Assembly (NCBI GenBank): GCA_021770785.1
Contig: JAETQH010000025.1
Coordinates: forward strand, 1 to 56,925
Source of the DNA: Lachnospiraceae bacterium
Lineage (GTDB): Bacteria > Bacillota > Clostridia > Lachnospirales > Lachnospiraceae
DNA length: 56,925 nucleotides
Reading direction: 5' to 3'
Below, piece after piece: positions 1 through 11,106 of this stretch; within the stretch, counting starts at the first letter, position 1, and every line of letters starts with the position of its first letter. The notes under the pieces were generated by a model. The model was not told where the DNA came from and made no database searches. It saw nothing but the letters and a program-made list of their open reading frames with translations. A program made the translations under genes and the position numbers.

Positions 1-49
1 CCGCACATTTTCTTTCACATGTCAACTACTATTTGAAAAATAATTGAAA

Positions 50-72
50 AAAGCGAGCCAAAGACTCGCTAA
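50..72 (-). terminator. Intrinsic terminator closing the left-edge peptide cluster
   Basis: A 6-bp stem (AGCGAG/CTCGCT, 52-57 with 65-70) is followed on the minus strand by a run of six T. It lies just after the stop codon of the 62-residue membrane protein gene, so it probably ends the minus-strand unit that begins near 1082. Confidence 0.7.
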
Positions 73-83
73 AATATATTGAT

Positions 84-272
84 TTAGATGAGAGAACTTT
101 TAACTCTCAAGGATATATATAATATCAATAAAATTAAAATTGCTTTTACCAGCGCCTGCATATCATCCGTAACCAAAAGCTGCAGGGAATTTGCAACCAT
201 TACATTTAGCAACGCATATATAATAGTTGTTATAACTGCTGTTTTCATTGAATTAAATTTTAATAGTTTCAT
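84..272 (-). CDS. Small two-helix membrane protein of the peptide cluster
   Basis: Encodes 62 residues. A GAGGA ribosome-binding site sits about 9 bases before the ATG, which supports a real gene. The protein has a short basic N-terminus (MKLLKFNSMK), a hydrophobic segment at about residues 10-30, a polar turn with TDDMQ, and a second hydrophobic segment at about 38-56, so it should span the membrane twice. I do not recognise the family. It follows the broken maturase gene by about 23 bases on the same strand and is followed by a terminator, so it looks like the last gene of the same unit. In such a setting a small membrane protein could serve immunity or export, but that is inference. It could also be a remnant of a larger transporter. 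Confidence 0.55.
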   Translation of the reverse strand: MKLLKFNSMKTAVITTIIYALLNVMVANSLQLLVTDDMQALVKAILILLILYISLRVKSSLI

Positions 273-295
273 AAATATTGATCCTCACTTATACA

Positions 296-891
296 CTAAA
301 GATGTAATGTTAAATCATATACTTCCTGCAAATCTGCAATTTTAAGAACTTCATCTAATATCTGCCTATCTGAAACTTCATGTGCCATCCTATCAAAATC
401 TACTACAGGATGATATAGTGCATAAAACCTCTCATCTTGAAAAAGAGGCTTTATATCTTCTATGTATTCATCCATTCTTCCAAGCATTTGTTTTGAAATA
501 TTAGTTCTTAGTATTACACTAAATTTTTCTTTTCTGTCTTTTAAATCAAATAAATTTTTAAGAATAGTACCATATGTTTTCTTTCCATCTAATGACCTTC
601 TCTGTTTATTCTAAAATTGCATTTTCTCGTAACTTTCAGAATTAACATCAAAGTATCTTCTGACTTTATACTTTGATTTATAATTTCTGCAACCTCTTTC
701 TTTTCATTTTCTTTTTTAATAAAATCCTGTTCTTCTAAAAATCTTACAATTTCATCATATTTTTCTAATTCTTTTAAATCTTGAAAATCATTTAAATTAT
801 ATCTAAGAAAGAAATCTGTTTTACTATTATAAAGAAGTCCATATTTTTTATCCATGCTTTCTTTACTAAATACATAATTAGACAATATCAT
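296..891 (-). pseudogene. Decayed radical SAM/SPASM peptide maturase
   Basis: Two open segments on the minus strand look like pieces of one gene. The upstream piece (589-891) has a RiPP-maturase-like N-terminus, with LLYNSKTDFFLRYN and EEQDF, then reaches LILKVTRKCNF, the start of the radical SAM CxxxCxxC motif. Only its first cysteine is present, and the frame then stops. Just after this, in another frame, comes a readable NKQRRSLDGKKTYGTILKN followed by VILRTNIS and MLGRMDEYIEDI, typical of the later part of the radical SAM barrel. An internal deletion of the cysteine motif and barrel core plus a frameshift would explain this. The reading ends at 296 without a SPASM cysteine region, so the 3' end is lost too. 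An active enzyme would have cross-linked a ribosomal peptide. As it stands it cannot bind the iron-sulfur cluster. The upstream start follows a weak ribosome-binding site. Confidence 0.75.
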
Positions 892-940
892 TTTTTATCA
901 TTCTTTTTATATAATTTTACAATAAATTATGACATATAAA

Positions 941-981
941 AAAATAGATGTCTACTAATATTTTTAGTAGACATCTATTTT
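941..981 (-). terminator. Hairpin between peptide gene and maturase
   Basis: An 18-bp perfect stem (941-958 with 964-981, loop of 5) is followed on the minus strand by T-rich sequence. It sits between the short peptide gene and the maturase remnant. In RiPP operons such read-through terminators often make the precursor transcript more abundant than the enzyme transcript. Confidence 0.75.
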
Positions 982-998
982 ATATGTTTTACTAACTA

Positions 999-1082
999 TT
1001 ACTTGCTATTAATTATCGTGACATTATATTTACCACTTACCTTTACTTTTGACTGATTAAAATCAAATTTTACTTTTTTCAT
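999..1082 (-). CDS. Candidate RiPP precursor peptide, 27 residues
   Basis: A 28-codon frame preceded by a strong GGAGGG ribosome-binding site 6 bases before the ATG. The product begins MKKVKFDFNQSKVKVSG and ends KYNVTIINSK. It is rich in Lys, Val and Asn and has no Cys or Trp. It lies directly upstream of a hairpin and then of the radical SAM maturase remnant, all on one strand, which is the usual order of precursor, attenuating terminator and modifying enzyme. No leader/core boundary is obvious. If this is a precursor, the Lys, Tyr and Asn residues of the C-terminal half would be candidate modification sites. It could instead be a free signalling peptide, or a short leader peptide. Function is inferred from position and ribosome-binding site only. 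Confidence 0.6.
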   Translation of the reverse strand: MKKVKFDFNQSKVKVSGKYNVTIINSK

Positions 1083-1140
1083 TGAATTTCCCTCCATGTT
1101 TTATTTAGCTTGTGCACTAACTATTGTTTGATATTAAACC

Positions 1141-1219
1141 CAAAAAAAGAAAAGCACCATACCAGAACTGAAAAATTTTATTATTTTTAAAATTTTCCAG
1201 TTCTGGTATGGTGCTTTTC
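1141..1219 (-). terminator. 32-bp hairpin ending the regulator transcript, upstream of the pro-peptide gene
   Basis: Two 32-base arms (1149-1180 and 1188-1219) match at 31 of 32 positions around a 7-base loop. On the minus strand the stem is followed by TTTTC and seven T, the form of a strong intrinsic terminator. Minus-strand transcripts arriving here would come from the two regulator genes and would have crossed the pro-peptide gene in antisense. On the plus strand the arm ends about 58 bases before the pro-peptide ATG, so any pro-peptide promoter lies in or just after the hairpin. Confidence 0.7.
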
Positions 1220-1276
1220 CGACATTTATATTATATTAAAGTTCAAACATTAATTTACATTTAGGAGGAAATTACT

Positions 1277-1498
1277 ATGAAAAACTTAAGAAACCTGTTA
1301 AAAAAACTTACTGCTGCTATGCTGTTAGCAACTGTTCTTTTCACCGGCACAAATACCATCACTCCCCCGGAAAGTCCCGATAATGAAATTATTTCTTTAG
1401 TCCCTATTACAACACCGGATTCCGATGGAGACTCAGAAAATCCTGATAATGGAATTATGCCTTTAGGCGATCCCATTCAGGATTATCAGGAATTTTAA
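1277..1498 (+). CDS. Secreted pro-peptide, candidate quorum-sensing pheromone
   Basis: Encodes 73 residues from an ATG with AGGAGG 8 bases upstream. The N-terminus (MKNLRNLLKKLTAAMLLATV) is a typical Sec signal: basic start then a hydrophobic core, ending near residue 27. The rest is short, acidic and proline-rich and holds two related segments, PDNEIISLVPI and PDNGIMPLGDPI, separated by a TTPDSDGDSE-like linker; the C-terminus is QDYQEF. A secreted precursor with repeated hydrophobic-acidic segments is what pheromone precursors of RNPP systems (PapR, Phr, SHP types) look like. The gene ends tail to tail with an HTH-TPR regulator, overlapping it by 3 bases. No known family is recognised. The link to the regulators is inferred from position and form. 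Confidence 0.65.
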   Translation: MKNLRNLLKKLTAAMLLATVLFTGTNTITPPESPDNEIISLVPITTPDSDGDSENPDNGIMPLGDPIQDYQEF

Positions 1499-2439
1499 TA
1501 TATCATACATATACTTCCACCCATTTTTTCTTCATATGCTTTTCTATAAATCTCGGCAGATTTATCATCTCCTCTTGCGGCAGCTAAATAATAAGACTGC
1601 CGCAAATATTTTTTTGCTAATTCAATATCTTTACCATCACGCTCCCCCTTTTCTATCTGCTCTAAAATAATAGCCGCTTTGTCGCTCAAAAGAATATGAT
1701 ATTCTCTTCCTTCATTATTATCTTTCGCAAGTTCTAAACACCTTTCATTTAATTTCAAAGCTTCTTCGTTTTTCTCTATTAAAAAATATGTCAGCGACAA
1801 ATTCCTCATAATAATCATTTTCATATGCTCTACATATTCACCCAAAATATATTCCATGTCCAGACACTCTAATAATTTCCAGTAAATAGCAATCGCCTTA
1901 TCATATTTAGCCGTATGAGCAAAAGCATTTGCCAGACTCATCAAATTCATAATCTCCTGCTCTGTAAAGGGAAATTTTTTCTGTAAACATTTTTCATAAT
2001 CCGGCAACGTGATTCTGATGGCTTTTTCTAATTTCTTAATGGTTTCTTCCCCGTCACTTCTTTTACAGTAATAATCCAACAAAGCCTCTGCCTTTAACAC
2101 ATACTGCTTCGTAATCAGATTATCGTCCGCCTTTTCCTTTAATTTCTTCAGATATTCGTCTGCTTTTTCATAATCATAATCCCGCATGGCGTCCTCTAAC
2201 AATTCCCGCTCTTCTAACAACTCCATGTTCTTTCCAACGCAGACAGCATAATTTTTCTCGGGAACACGCTCCATTTTTGCCATCAGTCTTGCATATAAAT
2301 CTTTTTTTACACGTGTTTTTCCCAATTCTAAACGGTACAAAGTCTGGGGTGAGCAGATACCGTCGCTTAATTCCTCTCTGGACATTCCTACGTATTCTCT
2401 TGTTAATCTAATAATATCTCCGGCTCTGTAATTTGACAT
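1495..2439 (-). CDS. RNPP-type HTH-TPR transcriptional regulator, proximal paralogue
   Basis: Encodes 314 residues. Residues 5-65 form an XRE-type helix-turn-helix (SREELSDGICSPQTLYRLEL). The remainder is helical and carries TPR-like repeats, for example around NLMSLANAFAHTAKYDKAIA and LSLTYFLIEKNEEALKLNE. This is the layout of Rgg/PlcR/PrgX regulators, which bind a reimported peptide in the TPR domain. Its start overlaps the end of the upstream paralogue by 37 bases in another frame, which suggests translational coupling. It converges on the secreted pro-peptide gene. The two regulators share the HTH phrase EE(L/I)(S/C)DGICS and differ further on, so they are old duplicates. Peptide binding is inferred from family form, and a plain XRE-TPR regulator without a peptide ligand is possible. 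Confidence 0.8.
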   Translation of the reverse strand: MSNYRAGDIIRLTREYVGMSREELSDGICSPQTLYRLELGKTRVKKDLYARLMAKMERVPEKNYAVCVGKNMELLEERELLEDAMRDYDYEKADEYLKKLKEKADDNLITKQYVLKAEALLDYYCKRSDGEETIKKLEKAIRITLPDYEKCLQKKFPFTEQEIMNLMSLANAFAHTAKYDKAIAIYWKLLECLDMEYILGEYVEHMKMIIMRNLSLTYFLIEKNEEALKLNERCLELAKDNNEGREYHILLSDKAAIILEQIEKGERDGKDIELAKKYLRQSYYLAAARGDDKSAEIYRKAYEEKMGGSICMIY

Positions 2440-3338
2440 TTTAACACTTCCTCACAAAATACTTCAATTTTCCCTTGTGTTCCGCTATCTTCCTCTATTT
2501 CACATAAATTGTAAGCAATAATACAATCTTTGAAACATTTTTCTCTTGTGTTTTCATTATCAGCTGTTTTCGCCATTATCTTTGCTCTCAGAAAGTATAA
2601 TTCTTTCAGATAGTAAAATCCCTCTCCCCGCGAGATAACTTTCATTAGCTTATCAATATATACCAGTATTTTTTCATCATTCTCCTTCTGTTTATGATAA
2701 TGAATTAACTCTAAATATATCTTTGTCTCTATCTTTTCCTTTTTCTCATCTTTGTAATATGCCTCAATATAATCTAAAACCTTTAACAGTTCTTCCTCTA
2801 AAATCTCTTCCTTTTCTCTGTCATACCTATACAAAAGTAAAATCATCTGTATCTCAACGGGACTGTATAAACGTTTTTTATCCGTTTTTATTCCAAAATC
2901 CGGTATAGTGAACCTGATTCCTCTTTCTAACACATCACAGATTATTTTAACCGGTTGCTTTTCCTTTTCTAACAGAAGCCCTTCCTGGTACAGACAAAAC
3001 TGCTCATGGACAGATTCATCCTGCGGCATTACCTTCCTGTATTCTCTTATCCACTTCCTGGCGGCTTCCGATTCCTTGTTTTCCACAGATGTTTCAATTT
3101 CCGTCCTGATTTTCAACAATCCGAAATCTTCTTCGTTTAAAACCGTTTCAAATAGCGTCACTTCTCTGCCAATCCTTCCCAATATGGTCTGCCCCAACAG
3201 GGAATCAATCTCTCTGATTCCCTTCTCTAATCGTGATAATGTGGTAACTGAACATATTCCATCGCAGATTTCTTCCTGACTTAAATTATACTTTCTTCTG
3301 TAATATTTCACTACATTTTCCATGGTTCTCTGTTCCAT
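2403..3338 (-). CDS. RNPP-type HTH-TPR transcriptional regulator, distal paralogue
   Basis: Encodes 311 residues, with a GAGGTG ribosome-binding site just before the ATG. The N-terminal helix-turn-helix (LSQEEICDGICSVTTLSRLE, about residues 18-38) closely matches that of the next gene. The rest is charged and helical, with weaker TPR-like periodicity (YLELIHYHKQKENDEKILVY). It is the first gene of a two-gene unit and overlaps the second by 37 bases. Having two tandem paralogues may mean they form heteromers, or that one reads the peptide and the other modulates it. Neither is shown by the sequence. The 239-base gap to gyrA must hold the promoter, but I cannot place a convincing -35/-10 pair there. 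Confidence 0.75.
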   Translation of the reverse strand: MEQRTMENVVKYYRRKYNLSQEEICDGICSVTTLSRLEKGIREIDSLLGQTILGRIGREVTLFETVLNEEDFGLLKIRTEIETSVENKESEAARKWIREYRKVMPQDESVHEQFCLYQEGLLLEKEKQPVKIICDVLERGIRFTIPDFGIKTDKKRLYSPVEIQMILLLYRYDREKEEILEEELLKVLDYIEAYYKDEKKEKIETKIYLELIHYHKQKENDEKILVYIDKLMKVISRGEGFYYLKELYFLRAKIMAKTADNENTREKCFKDCIIAYNLCEIEEDSGTQGKIEVFCEEVLKCQITEPEILLD

Positions 3339-3474
3339 AGCACCTCACCCTTTGTAAACTTGCAAGAAAAGCAAGGTGCGTTTTTGACCCTGCTTTTGTC
3401 TTCTCCTAACTAGCTCCTTTATTAAATTCTTGCTATACTATTACCATTATTGTAGTTTTTATCTTCGAGTATTG

Positions 3475-3526
3475 AAAAATAAGTTCTGGCACAGCTTCCT
3501 GCAAAAGGAATGTTGTCCAGAACTTA
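3475..3526 (-). terminator. gyrA terminator
   Basis: A 10-bp outer stem (TAAGTTCTGG/CCAGAACTTA) with an inner TTCCT/AGGAA stem, followed on the minus strand by TTTTT. It is placed about 50 bases after the gyrA stop codon. Confidence 0.7.
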
Positions 3527-3577
3527 ATATAACACTTTAAACTACGTGATACAACTGTTTTAAGCGCTTTATTCTTC

Positions 3578-6211
3578 TTATTCTTCCTCAGAAGCATCTG
3601 CCTCCGCCCTGTCTAACAGCTCCTTCATCAGCTCATCATCTGTTTCTGTATCCTGCCCTACAGCTTTTTTCGCATTCTCTGCCGCATGCGCTGCACTCTC
3701 CGCTTCTTCTTCCTCACTTAACAATTCAGAAGTATCCGCATTATCCATCAGGCTCTTATCCTCACGGACCTTGGCAATACTTGCAACCGTAACATTTTCA
3801 TCTAAATTAATCAACTTCACGCCGGAAGTAATCCGCCCTAATAATGCAGTGTCATTCACTTTAATACGGATAATAATTCCTTCCGTAGTAATCAGCATCA
3901 GCTCATTATCCTTATTTACGGCTTTTACTCCCACGATATTTCCTGTTTTTTCCGTAATCTTGTAGCACTTCACACCCTTACCGCCACGGTTCTGTGTGGT
4001 AAATTCGGAAATCATCGTGCATTTTCCAAGACCCTTTTCGGAAACAATCATCAGGGATTCTCCCTGAGACTCCATCTGCATACCGATAACTTCATCGCCG
4101 TCGGCAAGATTCATACCGATAACACCCATGGAGGTTCTTCCTGTTTTTCTTACATCCGTCTCTTTAAACCGGATACACTGACCATACTTTGTTACCAGGA
4201 AAATGTCCTGCTGGTTATCGGTTTTCTTTACCTCAATCAGCTCATCATCTTCCCTTAAGTTAATGGCAGCAAGTCCTGTCTTGCGGACATTGGCATAATC
4301 GGTAATCGGTGTTTTCTTTACGATACCATTCTTTGTTGCCATGAAAAGGAAATGCCCTTCTGTGTATTCCCGAATCGGAATAACTGCGGTAATCTTTTCC
4401 CCCGGCTGCAGCTGTAGCAGATTAACAATGGCAGTTCCCCTTGCAGTCCTGCTTGCCTCCGGTATCTCATAAGCTTTGATTCTGTATACCCGTCCCGTGT
4501 TGGTAAAGAACATCATGTAATGATGGGAGGTGGTCATCAAAAGCTCTTCGATGTAATCGTCCTCAATGGTTTCCATTCCCTTAATCCCTTTTCCGCCGCG
4601 GTTCTGCGCCCGGAAATTATCAAGGCTCATGCGCTTGATGTAACCTAATTTTGTCATTGTAATGACTGTATTGGTTACCGGAATCAAATCCTCCATGGAA
4701 ATATCATACTCATCAAATCCGATGGAAGTCCTTCTGTCATCCCCATATTTTTCTGCAATCAGAAGAATTTCCTGCCGGATAACCCCCAACAGCTTTTTGC
4801 GGTCCGCCAAAATAGCTTTCAACTCAGTAATCCGCTCCATCAGTTCCGCATATTCCGCCTCTAGTTTCTCTCTTTCTAATCCGGTGAGAGCACGCAGACG
4901 CATATCCACGATTGCCTGAGACTGGGCGTCGCTTAAGGAGAAACGGTCCATCAAACGGGTTTTTGCCTCTGCCGTATTCCGGCTGCTGCGGATAATGCTG
5001 ATAACCTCGTCAATATTATCTAATGCAATCAGCAAGCCCTGTAAAATATGGGCGCGCTCCTCCGCCTTATTCAAATCATATTTTGTTCTTCTGGTAACTA
5101 CTTCCTCCTGGTGGATTAAATAATAGTTTAACATCTCATAAAGATTTAAAACTTTCGGCTGGTTATCCACCAAAGCTATCATAATGACGCCGAAGGTATC
5201 CTGAAGCTGCGTATGTTTAAATAATAAATTAAGTACCACGTTTGGATTCACGTCCCGGCGCAGCTCAATACAAATCCGCATTCCCTGCCTATCGGATTCA
5301 TCCCGCAAATCGGTGATCCCGTCTACCTTTTTGTCCCGCACAAGCTCCGCTATTTTCTCGATGAGCCTTGCTTTATTTACCATGTAGGGAAGCTCTGTCA
5401 CCACAATACGGTTTTTCCCATTCTGCATTGGTTCAATATCTGTCACTGCACGGACACGTACTTTTCCACGTCCGGTGCGGTATGCCTGGTTAATCCCCGC
5501 CGTTCCGAGAATAGTGCCCCCGGTTGGAAAATCCGGTCCTTTCACGATAGAAAGCAGTTCTTCCATCTCTGTTTCCCTATCCTCATTCACCTGGTTATCT
5601 ATGATTTTCACCACAGCGTTAATGACTTCCCTGAGGTTATGGGGTGGAATATTGGTTGCCATACCAACTGCAATTCCTGTCGTACCGTTTACTAAAAGAT
5701 TCGGATAACGGGAAGGCAGCACCGTCGGCTCCTTTTCCGTCTCATCAAAGTTCGGTACAAAATCCACGGTATCTTTATTGATATCCGCCAGCATTTCCAT
5801 GGAAATTTTAGACAGCCTTGCCTCGGTGTATCGCATTGCCGCAGCGCCGTCCCCGTCCACAGAACCGAAGTTTCCGTGACCGTCTACTAACGGGTATCTG
5901 GTGGACCAATCCTGTGCCATATTTACTAGTGCGCCGTAAATGGAACTGTCTCCGTGAGGATGGTATTTACCCATGGTGTCACCTACGATACGGGCACATT
6001 TACGATGAGGCTTGTCTGGGCCGTTGTTCAATTCTATCATAGAATAAAGTACACGGCGCTGTACCGGCTTTAAACCGTCCCTGACATCTGGCAGTGCACG
6101 CTGTGCAATAACACTCATGGCATAATCGATATAGGATGTTTCCATCGTCTTTTTCAGGTCAACGTCATGTATCTGATCAAAAATTTTATCATCCATTGAT
6201 ATATTCTCCAA
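3578..6211 (-). CDS. gyrA: DNA gyrase subunit A
   Basis: Encodes 877 residues, the usual length for GyrA. The protein is the breakage-reunion subunit of gyrase, which introduces negative supercoils with GyrB. The winged-helix region with [10 protein letters not shown] and the active-site tyrosine in AAMRYTEAR (Tyr128, equal to E. coli Tyr122) are near the N-terminus. The GyrA box is seen as [11 protein letters not shown] and again as [10 protein letters not shown] in the C-terminal beta-pinwheel. The tail is very acidic. Ser89 matches E. coli Ser83, but the position matching Asp87 is Gly93. It follows gyrB by about 23 bases, as in most Firmicutes, and is the last gene of the leftward origin cluster. 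Confidence 0.98.
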   Translation of the reverse strand: MENISMDDKIFDQIHDVDLKKTMETSYIDYAMSVIAQRALPDVRDGLKPVQRRVLYSMIELNNGPDKPHRKCARIVGDTMGKYHPHGDSSIYGALVNMAQDWSTRYPLVDGHGNFGSVDGDGAAAMRYTEARLSKISMEMLADINKDTVDFVPNFDETEKEPTVLPSRYPNLLVNGTTGIAVGMATNIPPHNLREVINAVVKIIDNQVNEDRETEMEELLSIVKGPDFPTGGTILGTAGINQAYRTGRGKVRVRAVTDIEPMQNGKNRIVVTELPYMVNKARLIEKIAELVRDKKVDGITDLRDESDRQGMRICIELRRDVNPNVVLNLLFKHTQLQDTFGVIMIALVDNQPKVLNLYEMLNYYLIHQEEVVTRRTKYDLNKAEERAHILQGLLIALDNIDEVISIIRSSRNTAEAKTRLMDRFSLSDAQSQAIVDMRLRALTGLEREKLEAEYAELMERITELKAILADRKKLLGVIRQEILLIAEKYGDDRRTSIGFDEYDISMEDLIPVTNTVITMTKLGYIKRMSLDNFRAQNRGGKGIKGMETIEDDYIEELLMTTSHHYMMFFTNTGRVYRIKAYEIPEASRTARGTAIVNLLQLQPGEKITAVIPIREYTEGHFLFMATKNGIVKKTPITDYANVRKTGLAAINLREDDELIEVKKTDNQQDIFLVTKYGQCIRFKETDVRKTGRTSMGVIGMNLADGDEVIGMQMESQGESLMIVSEKGLGKCTMISEFTTQNRGGKGVKCYKITEKTGNIVGVKAVNKDNELMLITTEGIIIRIKVNDTALLGRITSGVKLINLDENVTVASIAKVREDKSLMDNADTSELLSEEEEAESAAHAAENAKKAVGQDTETDDELMKELLDRAEADASEEE

Positions 6212-6234
6212 TCTGTTCTACTACAAATGACTGA

Positions 6235-9363
<3,129 letters not shown>

Positions 9364-9367
<4 letters not shown>

Positions 9368-9579
9368 TTGACAACTTTCACCGTTTCTCCGTTATAGGAA
9401 AATTCATCCCCGTCATGAAGTTTTTTGCCCCTCTGGTATTCCACTTCCCCGTTTACTCTCACAAGTCCGTCTAAAATCACCATCTTGGCATCCACTCCGG
9501 AGCTTACCAGACCGGCTTTTTTCATTGCCTGTCCCAGTTTAATAAATTCATCTGTTTCACGAATATTAATTTCTATCAT
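9364..9579 (-). CDS. yaaA: S4-domain RNA-binding protein YaaA/RlbA type
   Basis: Encodes 71 residues from the ATG at 9579, chosen because a GGAGA site lies 7 bases upstream and the product then has the normal family length (a longer frame to 9663 has no site). It is a single S4-like RNA-binding domain, with FIKLGQAMKKAGLVSSG and VRVNGEVEYQRGKKL. Homologues always sit between dnaN and recF in Firmicutes and have been linked to ribosome assembly. Here it overlaps recF by 4 bases. Confidence 0.92.
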
Positions 9580-9659
9580 AGAAAATCTCCTAATGTTTAA
9601 ATACACGGGAAGAATGCTGGTTTTGCATTCTTTTGTATGGTAAAAATCAAAGATTTTTA

Positions 9660-10772
9660 TCATACTGTAGCCGAATTAAAGTTTACCGGAAGGATCAGAT
9701 AAATAAATTTTCCTTCATCATCCTTGATAAAGCATGGAGCCTTCGGATTCACCATATAAAGAATTATTTCCTCCTCATCAATGACCCGGAGAGCATCAAT
9801 GAAAAATTTCGGGTTAAAGCCAATGAGGATGTCTTTTCCTTCTTTGGCAATATCAATATCTTCATTCATGGAACCAATAAAGGAATTGATTTTCAACTCC
9901 ATATTCCCGTCGGTGATATTCATGATAATGGGTTTCTTATCCCCCTCTTTTACTAACAGTGTAGCACGGTCAATACAGTTTAACAGCTCACGTTTGTTGA
10001 TTCTGATTTTTGTCTCATAATCAGAAGAGAGCATCTGTTCAATTTTAAAGTATTCACCTTCAATCAATCTTGAGACTACTGTAGTATCATTAAATTCAAA
10101 CACAATATGGTTGTCCGTCAGAAAAATATTTACATCATCCTCCACACTGCCGGGTAAAATTTTGCTGACTTCCTGTAAAGTTTTTCCGGGAACAACAACT
10201 TTTTTGTGATTATAGTTGTTTTTTAATTCAATATTACGGATAGAAATTCGATGTCCGTCTAAGGAAACTACTTTCAAGCTGTTTTCTTCAATTTCGAACA
10301 GCTCACCTGTCATCAGTTTATTATTATCGTTGTCAGCAATGGAAAAAATGGTCTGGCGAATTACTTCTTTTAACGTAAACTGAGACATGGTGATAGATTC
10401 ATTTCGTTCAATAAAAGGAATATAGGAAAAATCTTCCCCTGATTTGCCAACAATGTTAAATTTTGCTTTTTCGCAGGTAATGGTTGTCTTAAAGGAATCG
10501 TCCGTTTCAATAGTAACATCGCTGTCAGGTAATTTGCGGACAATCTCAGAGAAAATCTTAGCATCTAGGGCAATGATTCCTCTTTCTGCAATTTCTCCTT
10601 CTATCTTTGTTTCGATGCCAAGCTCCATATCGTTGGCAGTCAGTTTGATTTCATTGGCAGAGGCATCAATGAGGATACATTCTAAAATAGCCATGGTTGT
10701 TCTGGTTGGAACAGCTTTGGATACAATATTAACTCCATGTAAAAGATTAGATTTCGAACAGATTAATTTCAT
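9660..10772 (-). CDS. dnaN: DNA polymerase III beta subunit (sliding clamp)
   Basis: Encodes 370 residues, the normal length for the ring-forming clamp that tethers DNA polymerase III to the template. The three-fold repeated clamp domains are evident, beginning MKLICSKSNLLHGVNIVSKA, with the first-domain MAILECILIDAS segment and the C-terminal FIYLILPVNFN close to the family's hydrophobic peptide-binding end. GGAAGGAG precedes the ATG. The gene lies downstream of dnaA, separated by a DnaA-box-containing gap. Confidence 0.97.
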   Translation of the reverse strand: MKLICSKSNLLHGVNIVSKAVPTRTTMAILECILIDASANEIKLTANDMELGIETKIEGEIAERGIIALDAKIFSEIVRKLPDSDVTIETDDSFKTTITCEKAKFNIVGKSGEDFSYIPFIERNESITMSQFTLKEVIRQTIFSIADNDNNKLMTGELFEIEENSLKVVSLDGHRISIRNIELKNNYNHKKVVVPGKTLQEVSKILPGSVEDDVNIFLTDNHIVFEFNDTTVVSRLIEGEYFKIEQMLSSDYETKIRINKRELLNCIDRATLLVKEGDKKPIIMNITDGNMELKINSFIGSMNEDIDIAKEGKDILIGFNPKFFIDALRVIDEEEIILYMVNPKAPCFIKDDEGKFIYLILPVNFNSATV

Positions 10773-11106
10773 GCTGCGTATAACTCCTTCCTGAATATAC
10801 CTTCGGATTCGCCATTGTTATTAAATAATAAAAATAGTAATCCGACGTCGTCGTATTAGTGTGTGTTTATAAGTGAATAACCCCTTAAAGCCTTAAAGGT
10901 AAAGTACTTCAGGTAAAAAATGAGGGGTATAACCATGTGAAAAAGATGAGGACGAGCTATGGAAACTATGTGAATGGAGGAAAATGCCGAAAATTGGCTT
11001 CCACGTCCTTTCAACAGGAAAAAACAACTTGTCCCACATATTTTCACGTCCTCCTAACAAGTTATCCACAAAAAAATGTTGATAAAGGGGATAAGTCTTG
11101 ATAACT
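10773..11106. promoter_or_regulatory. dnaA-dnaN intergenic region with DnaA box
   Basis: No gene is seen in this 334-base gap. It holds one perfect DnaA box (TTATCCACA, 11062-11070) and a one-mismatch inverted copy (TGTTGATAA, 11077-11085) just after the dnaA stop. The dnaN promoter is expected here. In Bacillus the origin is bipartite, with boxes both before and after dnaA, and this gap could be the second part. Confidence 0.6.

Noticed and set aside
1261..1476. 71-codon minus-strand frame opposite the pro-peptide gene
   Set aside because: It has no ribosome-binding site, and the plus-strand gene has a good one plus a signal peptide.
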